Assembly (NCBI RefSeq): GCF_003391395.1
Contig: NZ_CP024190.1
Span: 3,968,001-4,032,000, forward strand
Source of the DNA: Mycobacterium marinum
GTDB taxonomy: Bacteria; Actinomycetota; Actinomycetes; Mycobacteriales; Mycobacteriaceae
Direction of reading: 5' to 3'
DNA: 64,000 nt
Below are positions 37,368 through 46,334 of this stretch, in pieces. Every line of letters begins with the position of its first letter. Position 1 is the first letter of the stretch. A program made the position numbers and the translations under genes. The notes beneath the pieces are model-generated. The model was not told the DNA's origin. It worked only from the letters and a program-made list of their open reading frames with translations, and made no database searches.

Positions 37368-39773
37368 ATGAGCAGCTTTTCCTACGTTCGCTTCTTCGAA
37401 GAGTTCGGCATCGAGGACGTGCCGCTGGTGGGCGGCAAGAACGCTTCGCTGGGCGAGATGTTCCAGAAGCTGTCGCAGCAGGGTGTGCGCGTACCGCACG
37501 GATTTGCCACCACCGCCGATGCCTACAAGCACATGCTGGACCGGGCCGGCGCGTGGGACGCGCTGCACGCCGAGCTGGACGATCTAGACGCCGACGATGT
37601 CACCGCGCTGGCCCGCAAAGGCAAACGCGCCCGTGAAATCGTCTATGGCGCAGGGCTGCCCGAGGACCTGGCCAGCGAGATCGTGGCCGCCTACCGGATA
37701 ATGCAGGAAGAGTACGGCGAGGACGTCAGCCTGGCGGTGCGCAGCTCGGCCACCGCCGAGGACCTGCCGACCGCCAGCTTCGCCGGCCAGCAGGAAACGT
37801 TTCTCAACATCAAGGGTGAGGAAAGCCTGCTCGATGCGTGCCGCCGCTGTTTCGCCAGCCTGTTCACCGACCGGGCCATCCACTATCGCGTCGATCAGGG
37901 CTTCGACCATTTCAAGGTGGCGCTGTCGATCGGCATCATGAAGATGGTCCGTTCCGACCTCGCCTCCTCAGGCGTGATGTTCACCCTCGACACCGAGTCC
38001 GGCTTCAATGACGTCGTGTTCGTGACGGGCGCCTACGGCCTGGGCGAGAACGTGGTACAGGGCGCGGTCGACCCCGACGAGTTCTACGTCCACAAGCCGA
38101 CCTACCAGGCCGGTCACCGCGCCGTGCTGCGCCGGCTGATCGGCGACAAGGCGGTGAAGATGGTCTTTGTCGAGGGCGGGACCAAGCAGACGACCCGCAA
38201 CATTCCGACGCCGAAGGCCGACCGTGCTCATTTCTGCATCACCGACGAGGACGTGCTCGAATTGGCCGGCTATGCGCTGGCAATCGAGCAGCACTACGGG
38301 CGGCCGATGGATATCGAGTGGGCCAAGGACGGTTTGGACGGCAAGCTCTACATCGTCCAGGCCCGCCCGGAGACGGCCGCCTCGCAGCGCAGCATGACCA
38401 CGGTGGAAACCTATGTGCTGGAAGGCTCCGGCGAGCAGCGCGAGATACTGACCGAGGGCCGCTCGGTCGGCGAAAAGGTCGCCTCGGGGGTGGTCAAACG
38501 CATCGATGACCTCGAGCGGCTATCGGACTTCAAGCCCGGCCAGGTGCTGGTCGCCGACACCACAACGCCGGACTGGGAGCCGGTCATGAAGATCGCCGCC
38601 GCGATCGTCACCAACCGCGGTGGCCGCACCTGCCACGCCGCGATCATTGCGCGCGAACTCGGCATCCCTGCGGTGGTCGGCGCCGGGGATGCCACCACCA
38701 ATGTGCCGGACGGCCAACTTGTCACGGTGTCGTGTGTGGAGGGTGACACCGGGCGGGTGTACCGCGGGGAGGTGGGCTTCCACGTGGATCGCACCGAGGT
38801 GGCCGACCTGGCGAGGCCGCGCACCGAGGTCATGGTCAACCTCGGCAACCCCGACCTCGCGTTCAAGACCTCGTTCCTGCCCAACGATGGGGTGGGACTG
38901 GCCCGGATGGAATTTATTGTCGGCGAATACATCAAGGTCCACCCGATGGCCCTGCTGCACCCCGACAAGGTGGACGACCCCGAGGCACGCCGCACCATCG
39001 AGCGGCTCACCCGCGGCTATTCCGATGGTGCCGAGTTCTTTGTGCAGCGACTCTCCGAAGGCATCGGCACCATCGCGGCGGCGTTCTGGCCCAAACCCGT
39101 GGTAGTGCGGATGTCGGACTTCAAGAGCAACGAGTACGCCAGCCTGATCGGCGGCAGCGGCTTCGAGCCGACCGAGAGCAACCCGATGATCGGCTTTCGC
39201 GGCGCCTCGCGCTACGCCCATCCCGCCTACGCCGAGGGCTTCGCGCTGGAATGCCGTGCGATGCAGCGGGTCCGCGATCAGATGGGGCTCACCAACGTGG
39301 TCATCATGCTGCCATTCGTGCGCCGGGTTGCCGAAGCGGACCTGGTGCTCGAGACGATGGCCGAACACGGCCTCCGGCGGGGCGAGAACCGACTCAAGGT
39401 GTATGCGATGTGCGAGATCCCCAACAACGTCATCCTCATCGACCAGTTCGCCAAGCGCTTCGACGGCTTCTCGATCGGCTCCAATGACCTGACTCAGCTG
39501 ACCCTGGGAGTCGACCGCGACAGCGAAATCGTGGCCTTCGACTACGACGAACGCGACGACGGCGTCAAGGAGATGATTCGCCTGGCGGTGGAGGGCTGCC
39601 GCCGCAACGGCATTCACTCCGGGTTGTGCGGCCAGGCGCCGTCGGACTATCCGGACATGGCCGAGTTCCTGGTCCGCGCCGGCATCGACTCGGTCAGCCT
39701 CAACCCCGACGTGGTGGTCAAGACCACCCGGCAGATCCTCGACCTCGAGCAGCAGGTGGTGCCACTGCAGTAG
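37368..39773 (+). CDS. ppsA: phosphoenolpyruvate synthase (pyruvate, water dikinase)
   Basis: The 801-residue protein aligns along its whole length with E. coli PpsA: VGGKNASLGEM and AVRSSATAEDLPTASFAGQQ (ATP-grasp), AIVTNRGGRTCHAAIIAREL (phosphohistidine), and the C-terminal GLCGQAPSDYPDMAEF and SLNPD (catalytic Cys loop). It makes PEP from pyruvate and ATP, giving AMP and phosphate. ATG 37368 follows GGAGGA by 7 nt and is preferred over ATG 37353. It closes the nifJ operon and offers a route from pyruvate back to PEP for gluconeogenesis. Confidence 0.92.
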   Translation: MSSFSYVRFFEEFGIEDVPLVGGKNASLGEMFQKLSQQGVRVPHGFATTADAYKHMLDRAGAWDALHAELDDLDADDVTALARKGKRAREIVYGAGLPEDLASEIVAAYRIMQEEYGEDVSLAVRSSATAEDLPTASFAGQQETFLNIKGEESLLDACRRCFASLFTDRAIHYRVDQGFDHFKVALSIGIMKMVRSDLASSGVMFTLDTESGFNDVVFVTGAYGLGENVVQGAVDPDEFYVHKPTYQAGHRAVLRRLIGDKAVKMVFVEGGTKQTTRNIPTPKADRAHFCITDEDVLELAGYALAIEQHYGRPMDIEWAKDGLDGKLYIVQARPETAASQRSMTTVETYVLEGSGEQREILTEGRSVGEKVASGVVKRIDDLERLSDFKPGQVLVADTTTPDWEPVMKIAAAIVTNRGGRTCHAAIIARELGIPAVVGAGDATTNVPDGQLVTVSCVEGDTGRVYRGEVGFHVDRTEVADLARPRTEVMVNLGNPDLAFKTSFLPNDGVGLARMEFIVGEYIKVHPMALLHPDKVDDPEARRTIERLTRGYSDGAEFFVQRLSEGIGTIAAAFWPKPVVVRMSDFKSNEYASLIGGSGFEPTESNPMIGFRGASRYAHPAYAEGFALECRAMQRVRDQMGLTNVVIMLPFVRRVAEADLVLETMAEHGLRRGENRLKVYAMCEIPNNVILIDQFAKRFDGFSIGSNDLTQLTLGVDRDSEIVAFDYDERDDGVKEMIRLAVEGCRRNGIHSGLCGQAPSDYPDMAEFLVRAGIDSVSLNPDVVVKTTRQILDLEQQVVPLQ

Positions 39774-39786
39774 GCGCGAGCGCCTA
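39771..39786. terminator. bidirectional hairpin between ppsA and pfkA
   Basis: TAGGCGCGAGCGCCTA can pair as a 7-bp stem (TAGGCGC with GCGCCTA) with a minimal loop. The TAG stop codons of both convergent genes are contained in the arms. There is no U-tract, as is usual for mycobacterial terminators. Confidence 0.5.
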
Positions 39787-40926
39787 ATCGATGGTGCTGT
39801 GGGTGGGCATCTCGTCGCCGAAGTTGATCCCCATGTCGCGCGCGGTCAGGATCGAGTCACAATCGAGCGGAACGACCTTCTGCCGATGAGTGGCGTCGGC
39901 AAGCGGTACGTAGTCCACCGTCGGCGGGTTCAACGCCACCATGACGCCGTAGTGCCCCTCATCGAGAGCCCGCACGGCGGCGGCGCCGAAGCGCAGTCCC
40001 AGTAGCCGGTCGAACGAGGTGGGCGAGCCGCCGCGCAGCAGGTGACCCAATACCACCGTTCGTGCTTCGCGGCCGGTCATGCGTTCCAGCTCGGCGGCCA
40101 CCTTGGCGCCGATGCCACCGAGGCGTTCGGCCTGCCCCACCGACTTGCCCAGGATAGTGACCTCGCCGCCGATCGGCTTGGCGCCCTCGGCGACGCAGAC
40201 GATCGAGAATTTCGCGCCGCGCTGTTCGCGATCGGTGATCACAGCTGCCACCGGCTCCAGACTGAACGGGATCTCGGGGATGAGGATCGCGTGCACCCCC
40301 GAGGCCATGCCGGCGTTCAGGGCGATCCATCCCGCGTACCGGCCCATCACCTCCACCACGATGATCCGGCCATGGGAGGTCGCGGTGGTGAAGAGCCGGT
40401 CGATGCACTCGGAGGCGAAGTCGACCGCACTGTCGAAGCCGAATGTGGACGTCGTCTTGTCCAGGTCATTGTCGATGGTCTTGGGTACGCCGACCAGCGG
40501 TAACCCCGACTGGTGCAGATGCTGGCCGATCGACATCGACCCGTCGCCGCCCACCAGGATCAGCGCATCGATCTGGTGCTGCGCGAATCGGCCCAGGAGT
40601 TCTTCGGTGCGGTCCACTTCGGCCCAGCTACCGTCGCTCTGCCGCACCGGGTAGGCGGTCGGGTTGCCCCGATTGGTCGTGCCGATGATTGTGCCGCCCT
40701 GGTGGATGATCCCGCGAACCCGGTCGCGGGTGAGCTCGATCAGTCCGCCCTCGGGATAGTCCTCGGGCAGCAACAACCCATTGAGGCCGTCTCGGATCCC
40801 GACCACGTCCCAGCCGCGGTTTCGCGCGGCAAGAGTGGCCGCGTGGATCACCGCGTTGAGTCCCGGCGCGTCCCCGCCACCGGTGCTGATCGCGACTCGC
40901 TTTATCGGGGAATTCACGACTCGCAA
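39784..40926 (-). CDS. pfkA: 6-phosphofructokinase (PfkA family)
   Basis: The 380-residue PfkA-type enzyme has an STGGGDAPGLNAVI phosphate loop, VGGDGSMSIGQ, VPKTIDNDLDKT and VVEVMGRYAGWIALNAGMA. Gly after GGD (E. coli Gly104) argues for ATP as donor; the Lys of PKTIDND is shared with ATP-dependent M. tuberculosis PfkA, so PPi use is not supported. The sequence is clearly distinct from Rv3010c, so it is probably a second PFK dedicated to this metabolic cluster. The start is TTG 40926 or GTG 40917; neither has a strong ribosome site. It is convergent with ppsA. Confidence 0.88.
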   Translation of the reverse strand: MRVVNSPIKRVAISTGGGDAPGLNAVIHAATLAARNRGWDVVGIRDGLNGLLLPEDYPEGGLIELTRDRVRGIIHQGGTIIGTTNRGNPTAYPVRQSDGSWAEVDRTEELLGRFAQHQIDALILVGGDGSMSIGQHLHQSGLPLVGVPKTIDNDLDKTTSTFGFDSAVDFASECIDRLFTTATSHGRIIVVEVMGRYAGWIALNAGMASGVHAILIPEIPFSLEPVAAVITDREQRGAKFSIVCVAEGAKPIGGEVTILGKSVGQAERLGGIGAKVAAELERMTGREARTVVLGHLLRGGSPTSFDRLLGLRFGAAAVRALDEGHYGVMVALNPPTVDYVPLADATHRQKVVPLDCDSILTARDMGINFGDEMPTHSTID

Positions 40927-41032
40927 GTCTAGTGTGTGCCTCGAGCGCAGCCGTTCGCGCCGGTGAAGCGTGTTATGTGCCTATCCAATTCGCATGACAA
41001 GTCGGCGCTTCAGGGACATGGCGGTGCCGCCG

Positions 41033-41211
41033 TCAGCGCTCCGTCTGCAGCAGTTCGAGCAGCTGCCCATCGGGATCGCCGATCATCGCCGAACGCCTCG
41101 ACACCGTGCGCTCGACCACCGATCCGCCGAGAGCCTCCGCATTGCCCAGCACGCGCCGAGACCGCCCCCGGTCAGTGGCGCACAGTCCAATGTGATTGAA
41201 AACCGTTCCGC
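41033..41211 (-). pseudogene. glyoxalase/VOC-family remnant
   Basis: On the minus strand FNHIGLCATDRGRSRRVL (the start of a VOC-fold protein, with metal-binding His) runs straight into a short AEALGGSVVERT segment and the closing AMIGDPDGQLLELLQ strand. Most of the central fold is missing and the upstream sequence has no matching start. It is a shortened, non-functional relic. Confidence 0.55.
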
Positions 41212-41392
41212 TACTGCACATCACAAAACCTTCGCGCTCGCCGGCCACCAGCACTGGCCGCTTCTCGACGAACAGTACCGCCGAAACCGGCACCAATACC
41301 GTTTCAGCTTGGCGCGGTGGCTATGTCAATTCGACCGACACTGCCGATAAAGTGAGTCGCTGTCCCACACGGCAGAAACGTGAGGCCCTTCG

Positions 41393-42778
41393 ATGATCGA
41401 CATAACAGCGCGGTTAGTGGAAATCGTCGGCAACAACTATGTGCTCACCGGCGACGCGATTCCCGAAGACTATTCCCACGACGAAGAGCTGACTCAGGTG
41501 CCCCAGCAGCCGGCGTACGTCGTCAAGCCGGCCACCGCCGAAGAGGTTTCCCGACTGCTGTTGGCGGCCTCCGAATATCGCGTACCGGTAACAGCGCGCG
41601 GTTCGGGGTGTGGCCTGTCGGGGGCCGCGCGCCCCCGCGAGGGCGGACTGCTGATCTCCTTCGAACGAATGAATCAAGTCCTGGAGGTCGACACCGACAA
41701 CCAGGTCGCCGTGGTCCAGCCCGGCGTCACATTGACCCAGCTGGACGCGGCGACTCACGATCGCGGACTGGGCTACATGGTGCACCCCGGAGAGCTGTCC
41801 TCCAGCGTCGGTGGGAACGTCGGAACAAACGCCGGCGGGATGAGAGCCGTCAAATACGGGATAGCGCGCAATAACGTCCTCGGGCTGCAGGCGGTGCTGC
41901 CCACCGGCGAGATCATCCGCACCGGCGGCAAGATCGCCAAGGTCTCCACAGGCTACGACCTCACCCAACTCATCGTCGGATCCGAAGGCACCCTGGCCCT
42001 GGCCACCGAGGTGATCGTCAAACTGCACCCGCAGCTGACTCATAACGCCAGCGTGCTGGCCCCCTTCGCCGACTTCGATCAAATCATGGCGGCGGTGCCC
42101 AAGATCCTGGCGACCGGACTGGCGCCCTACATCGTGGAATACATCGACAACATGACCATGGCCGCGCTGGTCTACACCCAGAACCTGGAGCTGGGCATCC
42201 CAGATCGGGTTCGTGACCACTGCCAAGCGTATCTGCTTGTGGCGCTGGAAGACCGAGCCGCCGATCGCCTGCTCGAGGATGTCGAGGCCACTGGTGAGCT
42301 GCTGGCCGAGCTGGGCGCGATGGATGCCTACGTGCTCGAAGGCGCCTCGGCGCGCAAGCTGATCGAGGCGCGGGAGAAGGCGTTTTGGGCGGCCAAGGCC
42401 GCCGGCGCCGACGACCTCATCGATACCGTTGTCCCGCGCGCGTCCATGCCGAAGTTCCTTAGCACCGCCAGAGGGCTGGCGGCCTCCGCCGGCGGTGCCG
42501 CAATCGGTTGTGGGCATGCTGGAGACGGCAACGTGCACCTGGCCATCATTTGCAAAGACCCGGTCAAGAAGAAGCAACTGATGACCGACATCTTTGCGTT
42601 GGCAATGGAACTAGGTGGTGCCATCTCCGGCGAACACGGCGTTGGCCGCGCGAAAACCCCATACTTTCTCGAGCTCGAAGACCCGGCCAAGATCGCCTTG
42701 ATGTCGCGGATCAAACAGAGCTTCGATCCGGCGGGGATCCTCAACCCCGACGTGTTGTTCACAACCATCCAGTCTTGA
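41393..42778 (+). CDS. FAD-linked oxidase, GlcD/D-lactate dehydrogenase type (Rv2280-like)
   Basis: The 461-residue protein has the PCMH-type FAD-binding domain (PVTARGSGCGLSGAARPREG, PGELSSSVGGNVGTNAGGMR, VGSEGTLAL) and the C-terminal oxidase domain with GCGHAGDGNVHLAI and GGAISGEHGVGRAK. Relatives oxidise glycolate, D-lactate or other 2-hydroxyacids and pass electrons to the respiratory chain; the substrate is not determined. Its position before a Pit-type transporter and a LysR gene parallels Rv2280-Rv2282c of M. tuberculosis. Confidence 0.85.
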   Translation: MIDITARLVEIVGNNYVLTGDAIPEDYSHDEELTQVPQQPAYVVKPATAEEVSRLLLAASEYRVPVTARGSGCGLSGAARPREGGLLISFERMNQVLEVDTDNQVAVVQPGVTLTQLDAATHDRGLGYMVHPGELSSSVGGNVGTNAGGMRAVKYGIARNNVLGLQAVLPTGEIIRTGGKIAKVSTGYDLTQLIVGSEGTLALATEVIVKLHPQLTHNASVLAPFADFDQIMAAVPKILATGLAPYIVEYIDNMTMAALVYTQNLELGIPDRVRDHCQAYLLVALEDRAADRLLEDVEATGELLAELGAMDAYVLEGASARKLIEAREKAFWAAKAAGADDLIDTVVPRASMPKFLSTARGLAASAGGAAIGCGHAGDGNVHLAIICKDPVKKKQLMTDIFALAMELGGAISGEHGVGRAKTPYFLELEDPAKIALMSRIKQSFDPAGILNPDVLFTTIQS

Positions 42779-42840
42779 GCCGGATGCAACAGGGCACACA
42801 CCTTGGGCACATCAGCGACGCACCATCGGAGGCCCGACGA

Positions 42841-43350
42841 CTACACCGGCGCAGCCGCCAATACTCCCGCGGCTGAGGCATTAATTCGCGCCGCGAGCGA
42901 TTCAACCATCTGCAGGTGGATGGCGTGTCGCTGGACAACTATTGCTTGGATGGCCGCTTCGTTTTCCGGCCCCGCGGCCTCCAAGGCATGGATCTGAGCC
43001 TCGGCAGAAGCGACGCTGGCAGCAATCAGCAGCTGCATTGTCCTAACATCGGCAGCCACGGTTAGAAACCATCTCTGGATCGACTGTAGGAACGCAACCA
43101 GCGTCTCGCAGTGCGCAATGATCTCGGCGAGCCTGGCGGTGGCGGCGCTGGCCGCGGGGCCGGCCCAGGTCTCGAAAAGGTCTTGGCTCAGACCGTGCAC
43201 CCCGGCCAACGTGCCGCGGACCCCCAAAATGCGAAAGCCGGTCTCGGCCGAATATCCGCGAAGTTCCGTGGGTGCGAATCCAGGCCACCCACCGGGGTCG
43301 AGCATCAGTTCAGCGTATTCCCCGACCGGTCTGCCGATCGTCCTGACCAT
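42841..43350 (-). CDS. ESX-associated WXG-like helical protein
   Basis: The 169-residue, largely helical protein has a WXG-type turn in the middle (LFETWAGPAASAATARLAEI, about 61-80) and long flanking helices (CETLVAFLQSIQRWF; EAQIHALEAAGPENEAAIQA). There is no signal peptide. This is the layout of type VII secretion substrates or their chaperoned partners. A perfect GGAGGTGA precedes the ATG by about 8 nt. It is divergent from an EspC-like gene across 283 nt of unusually AT-rich sequence, and the two are probably functionally linked. Confidence 0.6.
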   Translation of the reverse strand: MVRTIGRPVGEYAELMLDPGGWPGFAPTELRGYSAETGFRILGVRGTLAGVHGLSQDLFETWAGPAASAATARLAEIIAHCETLVAFLQSIQRWFLTVAADVRTMQLLIAASVASAEAQIHALEAAGPENEAAIQAIVVQRHAIHLQMVESLAARINASAAGVLAAAPV

Positions 43351-43633
43351 GGTTTAATCACCTCCGACGTTGGATTTACAGAAGCCGATTATTTACAGAA
43401 ACGATTACTGGCGTCAATATCCGAATCTCTCGCGCCAACAAGCGTAAATCGTCCGTTTAATTCATCGCAATTCACCACGAGACAGATATTCTCCAAACGG
43501 TGAATTATTTCCACAACTTCAACGAGTTCCACCGTTGACAGATACCGTATCGGTTGCTAACACTATCGATGCACCCAGTCAAATTGATCGTGAATACCAC
43601 TGTAAAAGCACGTGTCGTAAGGAGCAACAATTC
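43351..43633. other. AT-rich divergent intergenic region
   Basis: The sequence between the two ESX-type genes is strikingly AT-rich for this genome, with runs such as GATTATTTACAGAAACGATTAC. It carries the GGAGGTGA site of the minus-strand gene and the AAGGAG site of the plus-strand gene. Xenogeneic silencers of the Lsr2 type bind such sequence, but no specific operator was identified. Confidence 0.4.
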
Positions 43634-43942
43634 ATGCATCCGATTAATCCGATTAACTCAGCGATGAGCGTTGCCCCTAGCGTCCTGATCACAGTTGCAC
43701 CTGAGTTTGTCGAACGGGCAGGACACCTCGATCAAGAAGTGCTTCCGTGGGTGCCAACAAACGTGTGCAGAGATGCGGCATCAGCGTCATTTTTTCGGCA
43801 GTCCGCTGCCATGACAGAGGCGCTGGCCGCATTGGGACATGCTTGTTCCGCACAGCTCCGGGCGTATGCGGAATTGCTGCGCGTGGCGGCCAACAGCTAC
43901 GCCACCACTGACCGCCGCGGGGCGAGTTCCCAGTCGCGCTAG
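43634..43942 (+). CDS. EspC-like type VII secretion-associated protein
   Basis: The 102-residue protein has the EspC-family layout: an N-terminal VAPEFVERAGHLDQEV helix, a second helix FFRQSAAMTEALAALGHACS, and a final LRAYAELLRVAANSYATTDR that fits the Y-x-x-x-D secretion signal. EspC-type proteins are co-secreted by ESX systems. ATG 43634 follows AAGGAG by 9 nt, so an in-frame ATG at 43535 is less likely. No other ESX machinery gene lies in the window. Confidence 0.65.
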   Translation: MHPINPINSAMSVAPSVLITVAPEFVERAGHLDQEVLPWVPTNVCRDAASASFFRQSAAMTEALAALGHACSAQLRAYAELLRVAANSYATTDRRGASSQSR

Positions 43943-44295
43943 CGCCTCGTGTCTGACGTCATTTGATGGTCCGCCGCCTCGAGGATCCGCCCCCGCCTGG
44001 CCGATCTCGGTCGAGCCGTCATGCTCGGGCCGGGGGCTCGTCGACGAACCGTTGGGCAAACGGCCGCAACCACTCTGATGCCCACCGCACGACGAACCAG
44101 CAGTCACTCGCGGCGCCTCCATCGCCCACCATCGGGAGTTCGATCAATCTGGCCGCGGGGTGCGCCCCGACCGTATGGCCTTTGTTCACTCGACGTTTAC
44201 CGGGCGCTCGCTGCCGTGTCGTAACCTGCTGACGCTCGATCACCAGGTACGAGCCGGCGTGAGCCGCGACAGATAGCACACAGGGACGGGCACTG
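43943..44295. other. intergenic interval without recognised gene
   Basis: The 353 nt between the EspC-like gene and the Pit transporter gene contain no frame with a convincing start, ribosome site or family signature. The upstream region of the transporter must lie here, but no operator was identified. Confidence 0.4.
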
Positions 44296-45915
44296 GTGGC
44301 AAGCGGACTACAGGATCCCATAACGCCGACGCCGCAGTACGGGGGCTTGTTCGGCCAAGATCGCGCGTGGCACCTCTCGTTCGGCCTGCTGCTGGCCGGA
44401 TCGTTCGTGCTGTTCTCGTTCTGGGCGTTCGACTACGCCGGCCCAAGCGCCAACAAGCTCATCTTGGTCCTGGCCACCGTTGTCGGCATGTTCATGGCCT
44501 TCAACGTCGGCGGCAATGACGTCGCCAACTCCTTTGGCACCAGCGTCGGTGCGGGCACGCTGAGCATGAAACAGGCGCTTCTGGTGGCAGCCATTTTTGA
44601 GGTCAGCGGCGCGGTGATTGCCGGGGGCGATGTCACCGAGACAATTCGCAGCGGAATCGTCGACCTCTCCGGAGTGTCGGTCGCTCCCAACGACTTCATG
44701 AATATCATGCTGGCCGCGTTGCTGGCGGCAGCGCTGTGGCTGCTGTTTGCCAACCGGATGGGATACCCGGTGTCGACCACACACTCGATCGTGGGCGGCA
44801 TCGTCGGCGCCGCGGTCACGCTGGGCATCGTTGACGGAAAGGGCCTCTCCGCTCTCCAGATGGTCCAGTGGGACGAGATCGGCCAAATCGCAATCTCATG
44901 GGTACTTTCACCGCTGCTGGGCGGACTGGTGTCCTACGTGCTCTACGGCGCGATCAAACGCCACATCCTGTTGTACAACGAGGAAGCCGAACGAAAGCTC
45001 CTGGAAATCAAGAAGGAACGCATCGCGCACCGCGAGCGCCACAAGGCGGCATTCGAGCGTCTCAGCGAAATCCAGCAGATCGCCTACACCGGTGCGATCG
45101 CACGCGACGCCGTCGCAGCCAACCGCAGGGATTTCGATCCCGACGAGCTGGAGTCCGACTACTACCGCGAACTCCACGAGATCGATACCAAGAGATCGTC
45201 GGTCGACGCATTCCGGGCGCTGCAGAACTGGGTTCCGCTGGTCGCCGCGGCCGGATCGATGATCATTTCCGCCATGCTGTTGTTCAAGGGCTTCAAGCAC
45301 ATGCACTTGGGCCTGACCACCATGAACAATTTCTTCATCATGGGGATGGTGGGCGCGGCGGTGTGGATGGCCACCTTCATTCTGGCTAAAACGCTTCGGG
45401 GCGAATCACTTTCGCGCTCTACCTATCTGATGTTCAGCTGGATGCAGGTATTCACCGCCTCCGGTTTCGCATTCAGCCACGGCAGCAATGACATCGCAAA
45501 CGCCATCGGCCCATTCGCCGCAGTGCTGGATGTACTGCGCTCGGGTTCGATTGAAGGCAAGGCGGCGGTGCCCGCCGCCGCCATGATCACGTTTGGGGTC
45601 GCGTTGTGCGCCGGGCTGTGGTTCATCGGACGGCGGGTGATAGCAACCGTGGGACACAATCTGACCACGATGCATCCGGCCTCGGGCTTTGCTGCCGAAC
45701 TATCGGCGGCGGGAGTGGTCATGGGCGCAACCGTGCTGGGTCTTCCGGTCTCCAGCACCCACATCTTGATCGGCGCCGTCCTCGGCGTCGGCATCGTCAA
45801 CCGGGCCACCAACTGGGGACTGATGAAGCCAATCGCGTTGGCGTGGGTCATCACGCTGCCCGCGGCGGCCATCCTGAGCGCGGTCGGTCTGGTCACGCTG
45901 CGCGCGATTTTCTGA
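44296..45915 (+). CDS. pitB: Pit-family inorganic phosphate (or sulfate) transporter
   Basis: The 539-residue multi-pass membrane protein has the paired Pit signatures: MAFNVGGNDVANSFGTSVGA near the N-terminus and FSHGSNDIANAIGPFAAVLD near the C-terminus, each followed by the SSTH/STTHS motif (GYPVSTTHSIVGG, GLPVSSTHILIGA). A long charged loop at about 215-310 splits the two halves, as in M. tuberculosis PitB (Rv2281), and the neighbours match that locus. It takes up phosphate with protons or Na+. Proximity to the sulfite/APS reductase genes leaves sulfate open, since CysP-type sulfate carriers belong to this family. Confidence 0.88.
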   Translation: MASGLQDPITPTPQYGGLFGQDRAWHLSFGLLLAGSFVLFSFWAFDYAGPSANKLILVLATVVGMFMAFNVGGNDVANSFGTSVGAGTLSMKQALLVAAIFEVSGAVIAGGDVTETIRSGIVDLSGVSVAPNDFMNIMLAALLAAALWLLFANRMGYPVSTTHSIVGGIVGAAVTLGIVDGKGLSALQMVQWDEIGQIAISWVLSPLLGGLVSYVLYGAIKRHILLYNEEAERKLLEIKKERIAHRERHKAAFERLSEIQQIAYTGAIARDAVAANRRDFDPDELESDYYRELHEIDTKRSSVDAFRALQNWVPLVAAAGSMIISAMLLFKGFKHMHLGLTTMNNFFIMGMVGAAVWMATFILAKTLRGESLSRSTYLMFSWMQVFTASGFAFSHGSNDIANAIGPFAAVLDVLRSGSIEGKAAVPAAAMITFGVALCAGLWFIGRRVIATVGHNLTTMHPASGFAAELSAAGVVMGATVLGLPVSSTHILIGAVLGVGIVNRATNWGLMKPIALAWVITLPAAAILSAVGLVTLRAIF

Positions 45916-46078
45916 CCGAGGTTTCCCGAGCACGTGACATCTCGAGTCCGCGCATGGACTCCGCCCCGGAATCCGACCTCGACTGTCTGAGATTGCCAAA
46001 TCAGTTATCCCGCTTGCTATCTTCGGGCGGACACGGCGACCACGGGTGCCGGCCACGAGCACGACCCGTCAAACGTAA

Positions 46079-46120
46079 TCACAACCAGTAGTTGTGATCT
46101 CACAACGTGTTGGCCTCTAC
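46079..46120. promoter_or_regulatory. palindromic element upstream of nirA
   Basis: TCACAA-N7-TTGTGA (46079-46084 and 46092-46097), followed after 3 nt by CACAAC (46101-46106) and after 7 more by CCTCTACC. The same parts with the same spacing recur before fprA at 50453-50495. A dyad plus a third half-site upstream of a sulfur operon, with a LysR gene nearby, fits a LysR-type regulator site. The element lies about 230-255 nt before the nirA start. Confidence 0.6.
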
Positions 46121-46334
46121 CGGCGCCTACCGGGGCGGCGAAACATCGGGGTCATGACCCGCGGGGTCCGATGAAGCGCCTTTCGGGTATCTCCCGCTGA
46201 CCAACATCACCGTCGATGTCGCAGGCCAGCCTCATGTCCGCACACGAGGGGTCCGCCGGTTGGCCATCAACCGGCGGAGCGTGCGGTCCAGGCAGCCAAT
46301 CCCGGTCAGCATTGTCGACAGAGGAGTAGGCCGC

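Noticed and set aside
39784..40926. pfkA as a pyrophosphate-dependent enzyme because of PKTIDND
   Set aside because: The residue after GGD is Gly, not Asp, and ATP-dependent M. tuberculosis PfkA has the same Lys, so ATP is the better reading.
44019..44321. Minus-strand frame upstream of pitB
   Set aside because: There is no ribosome site, the composition is unlike a protein, and no family is recognised.
46121..46334. Poly-cysteine attenuator leader before nirA
   Set aside because: No run of Cys codons occurs in any short frame in this interval.
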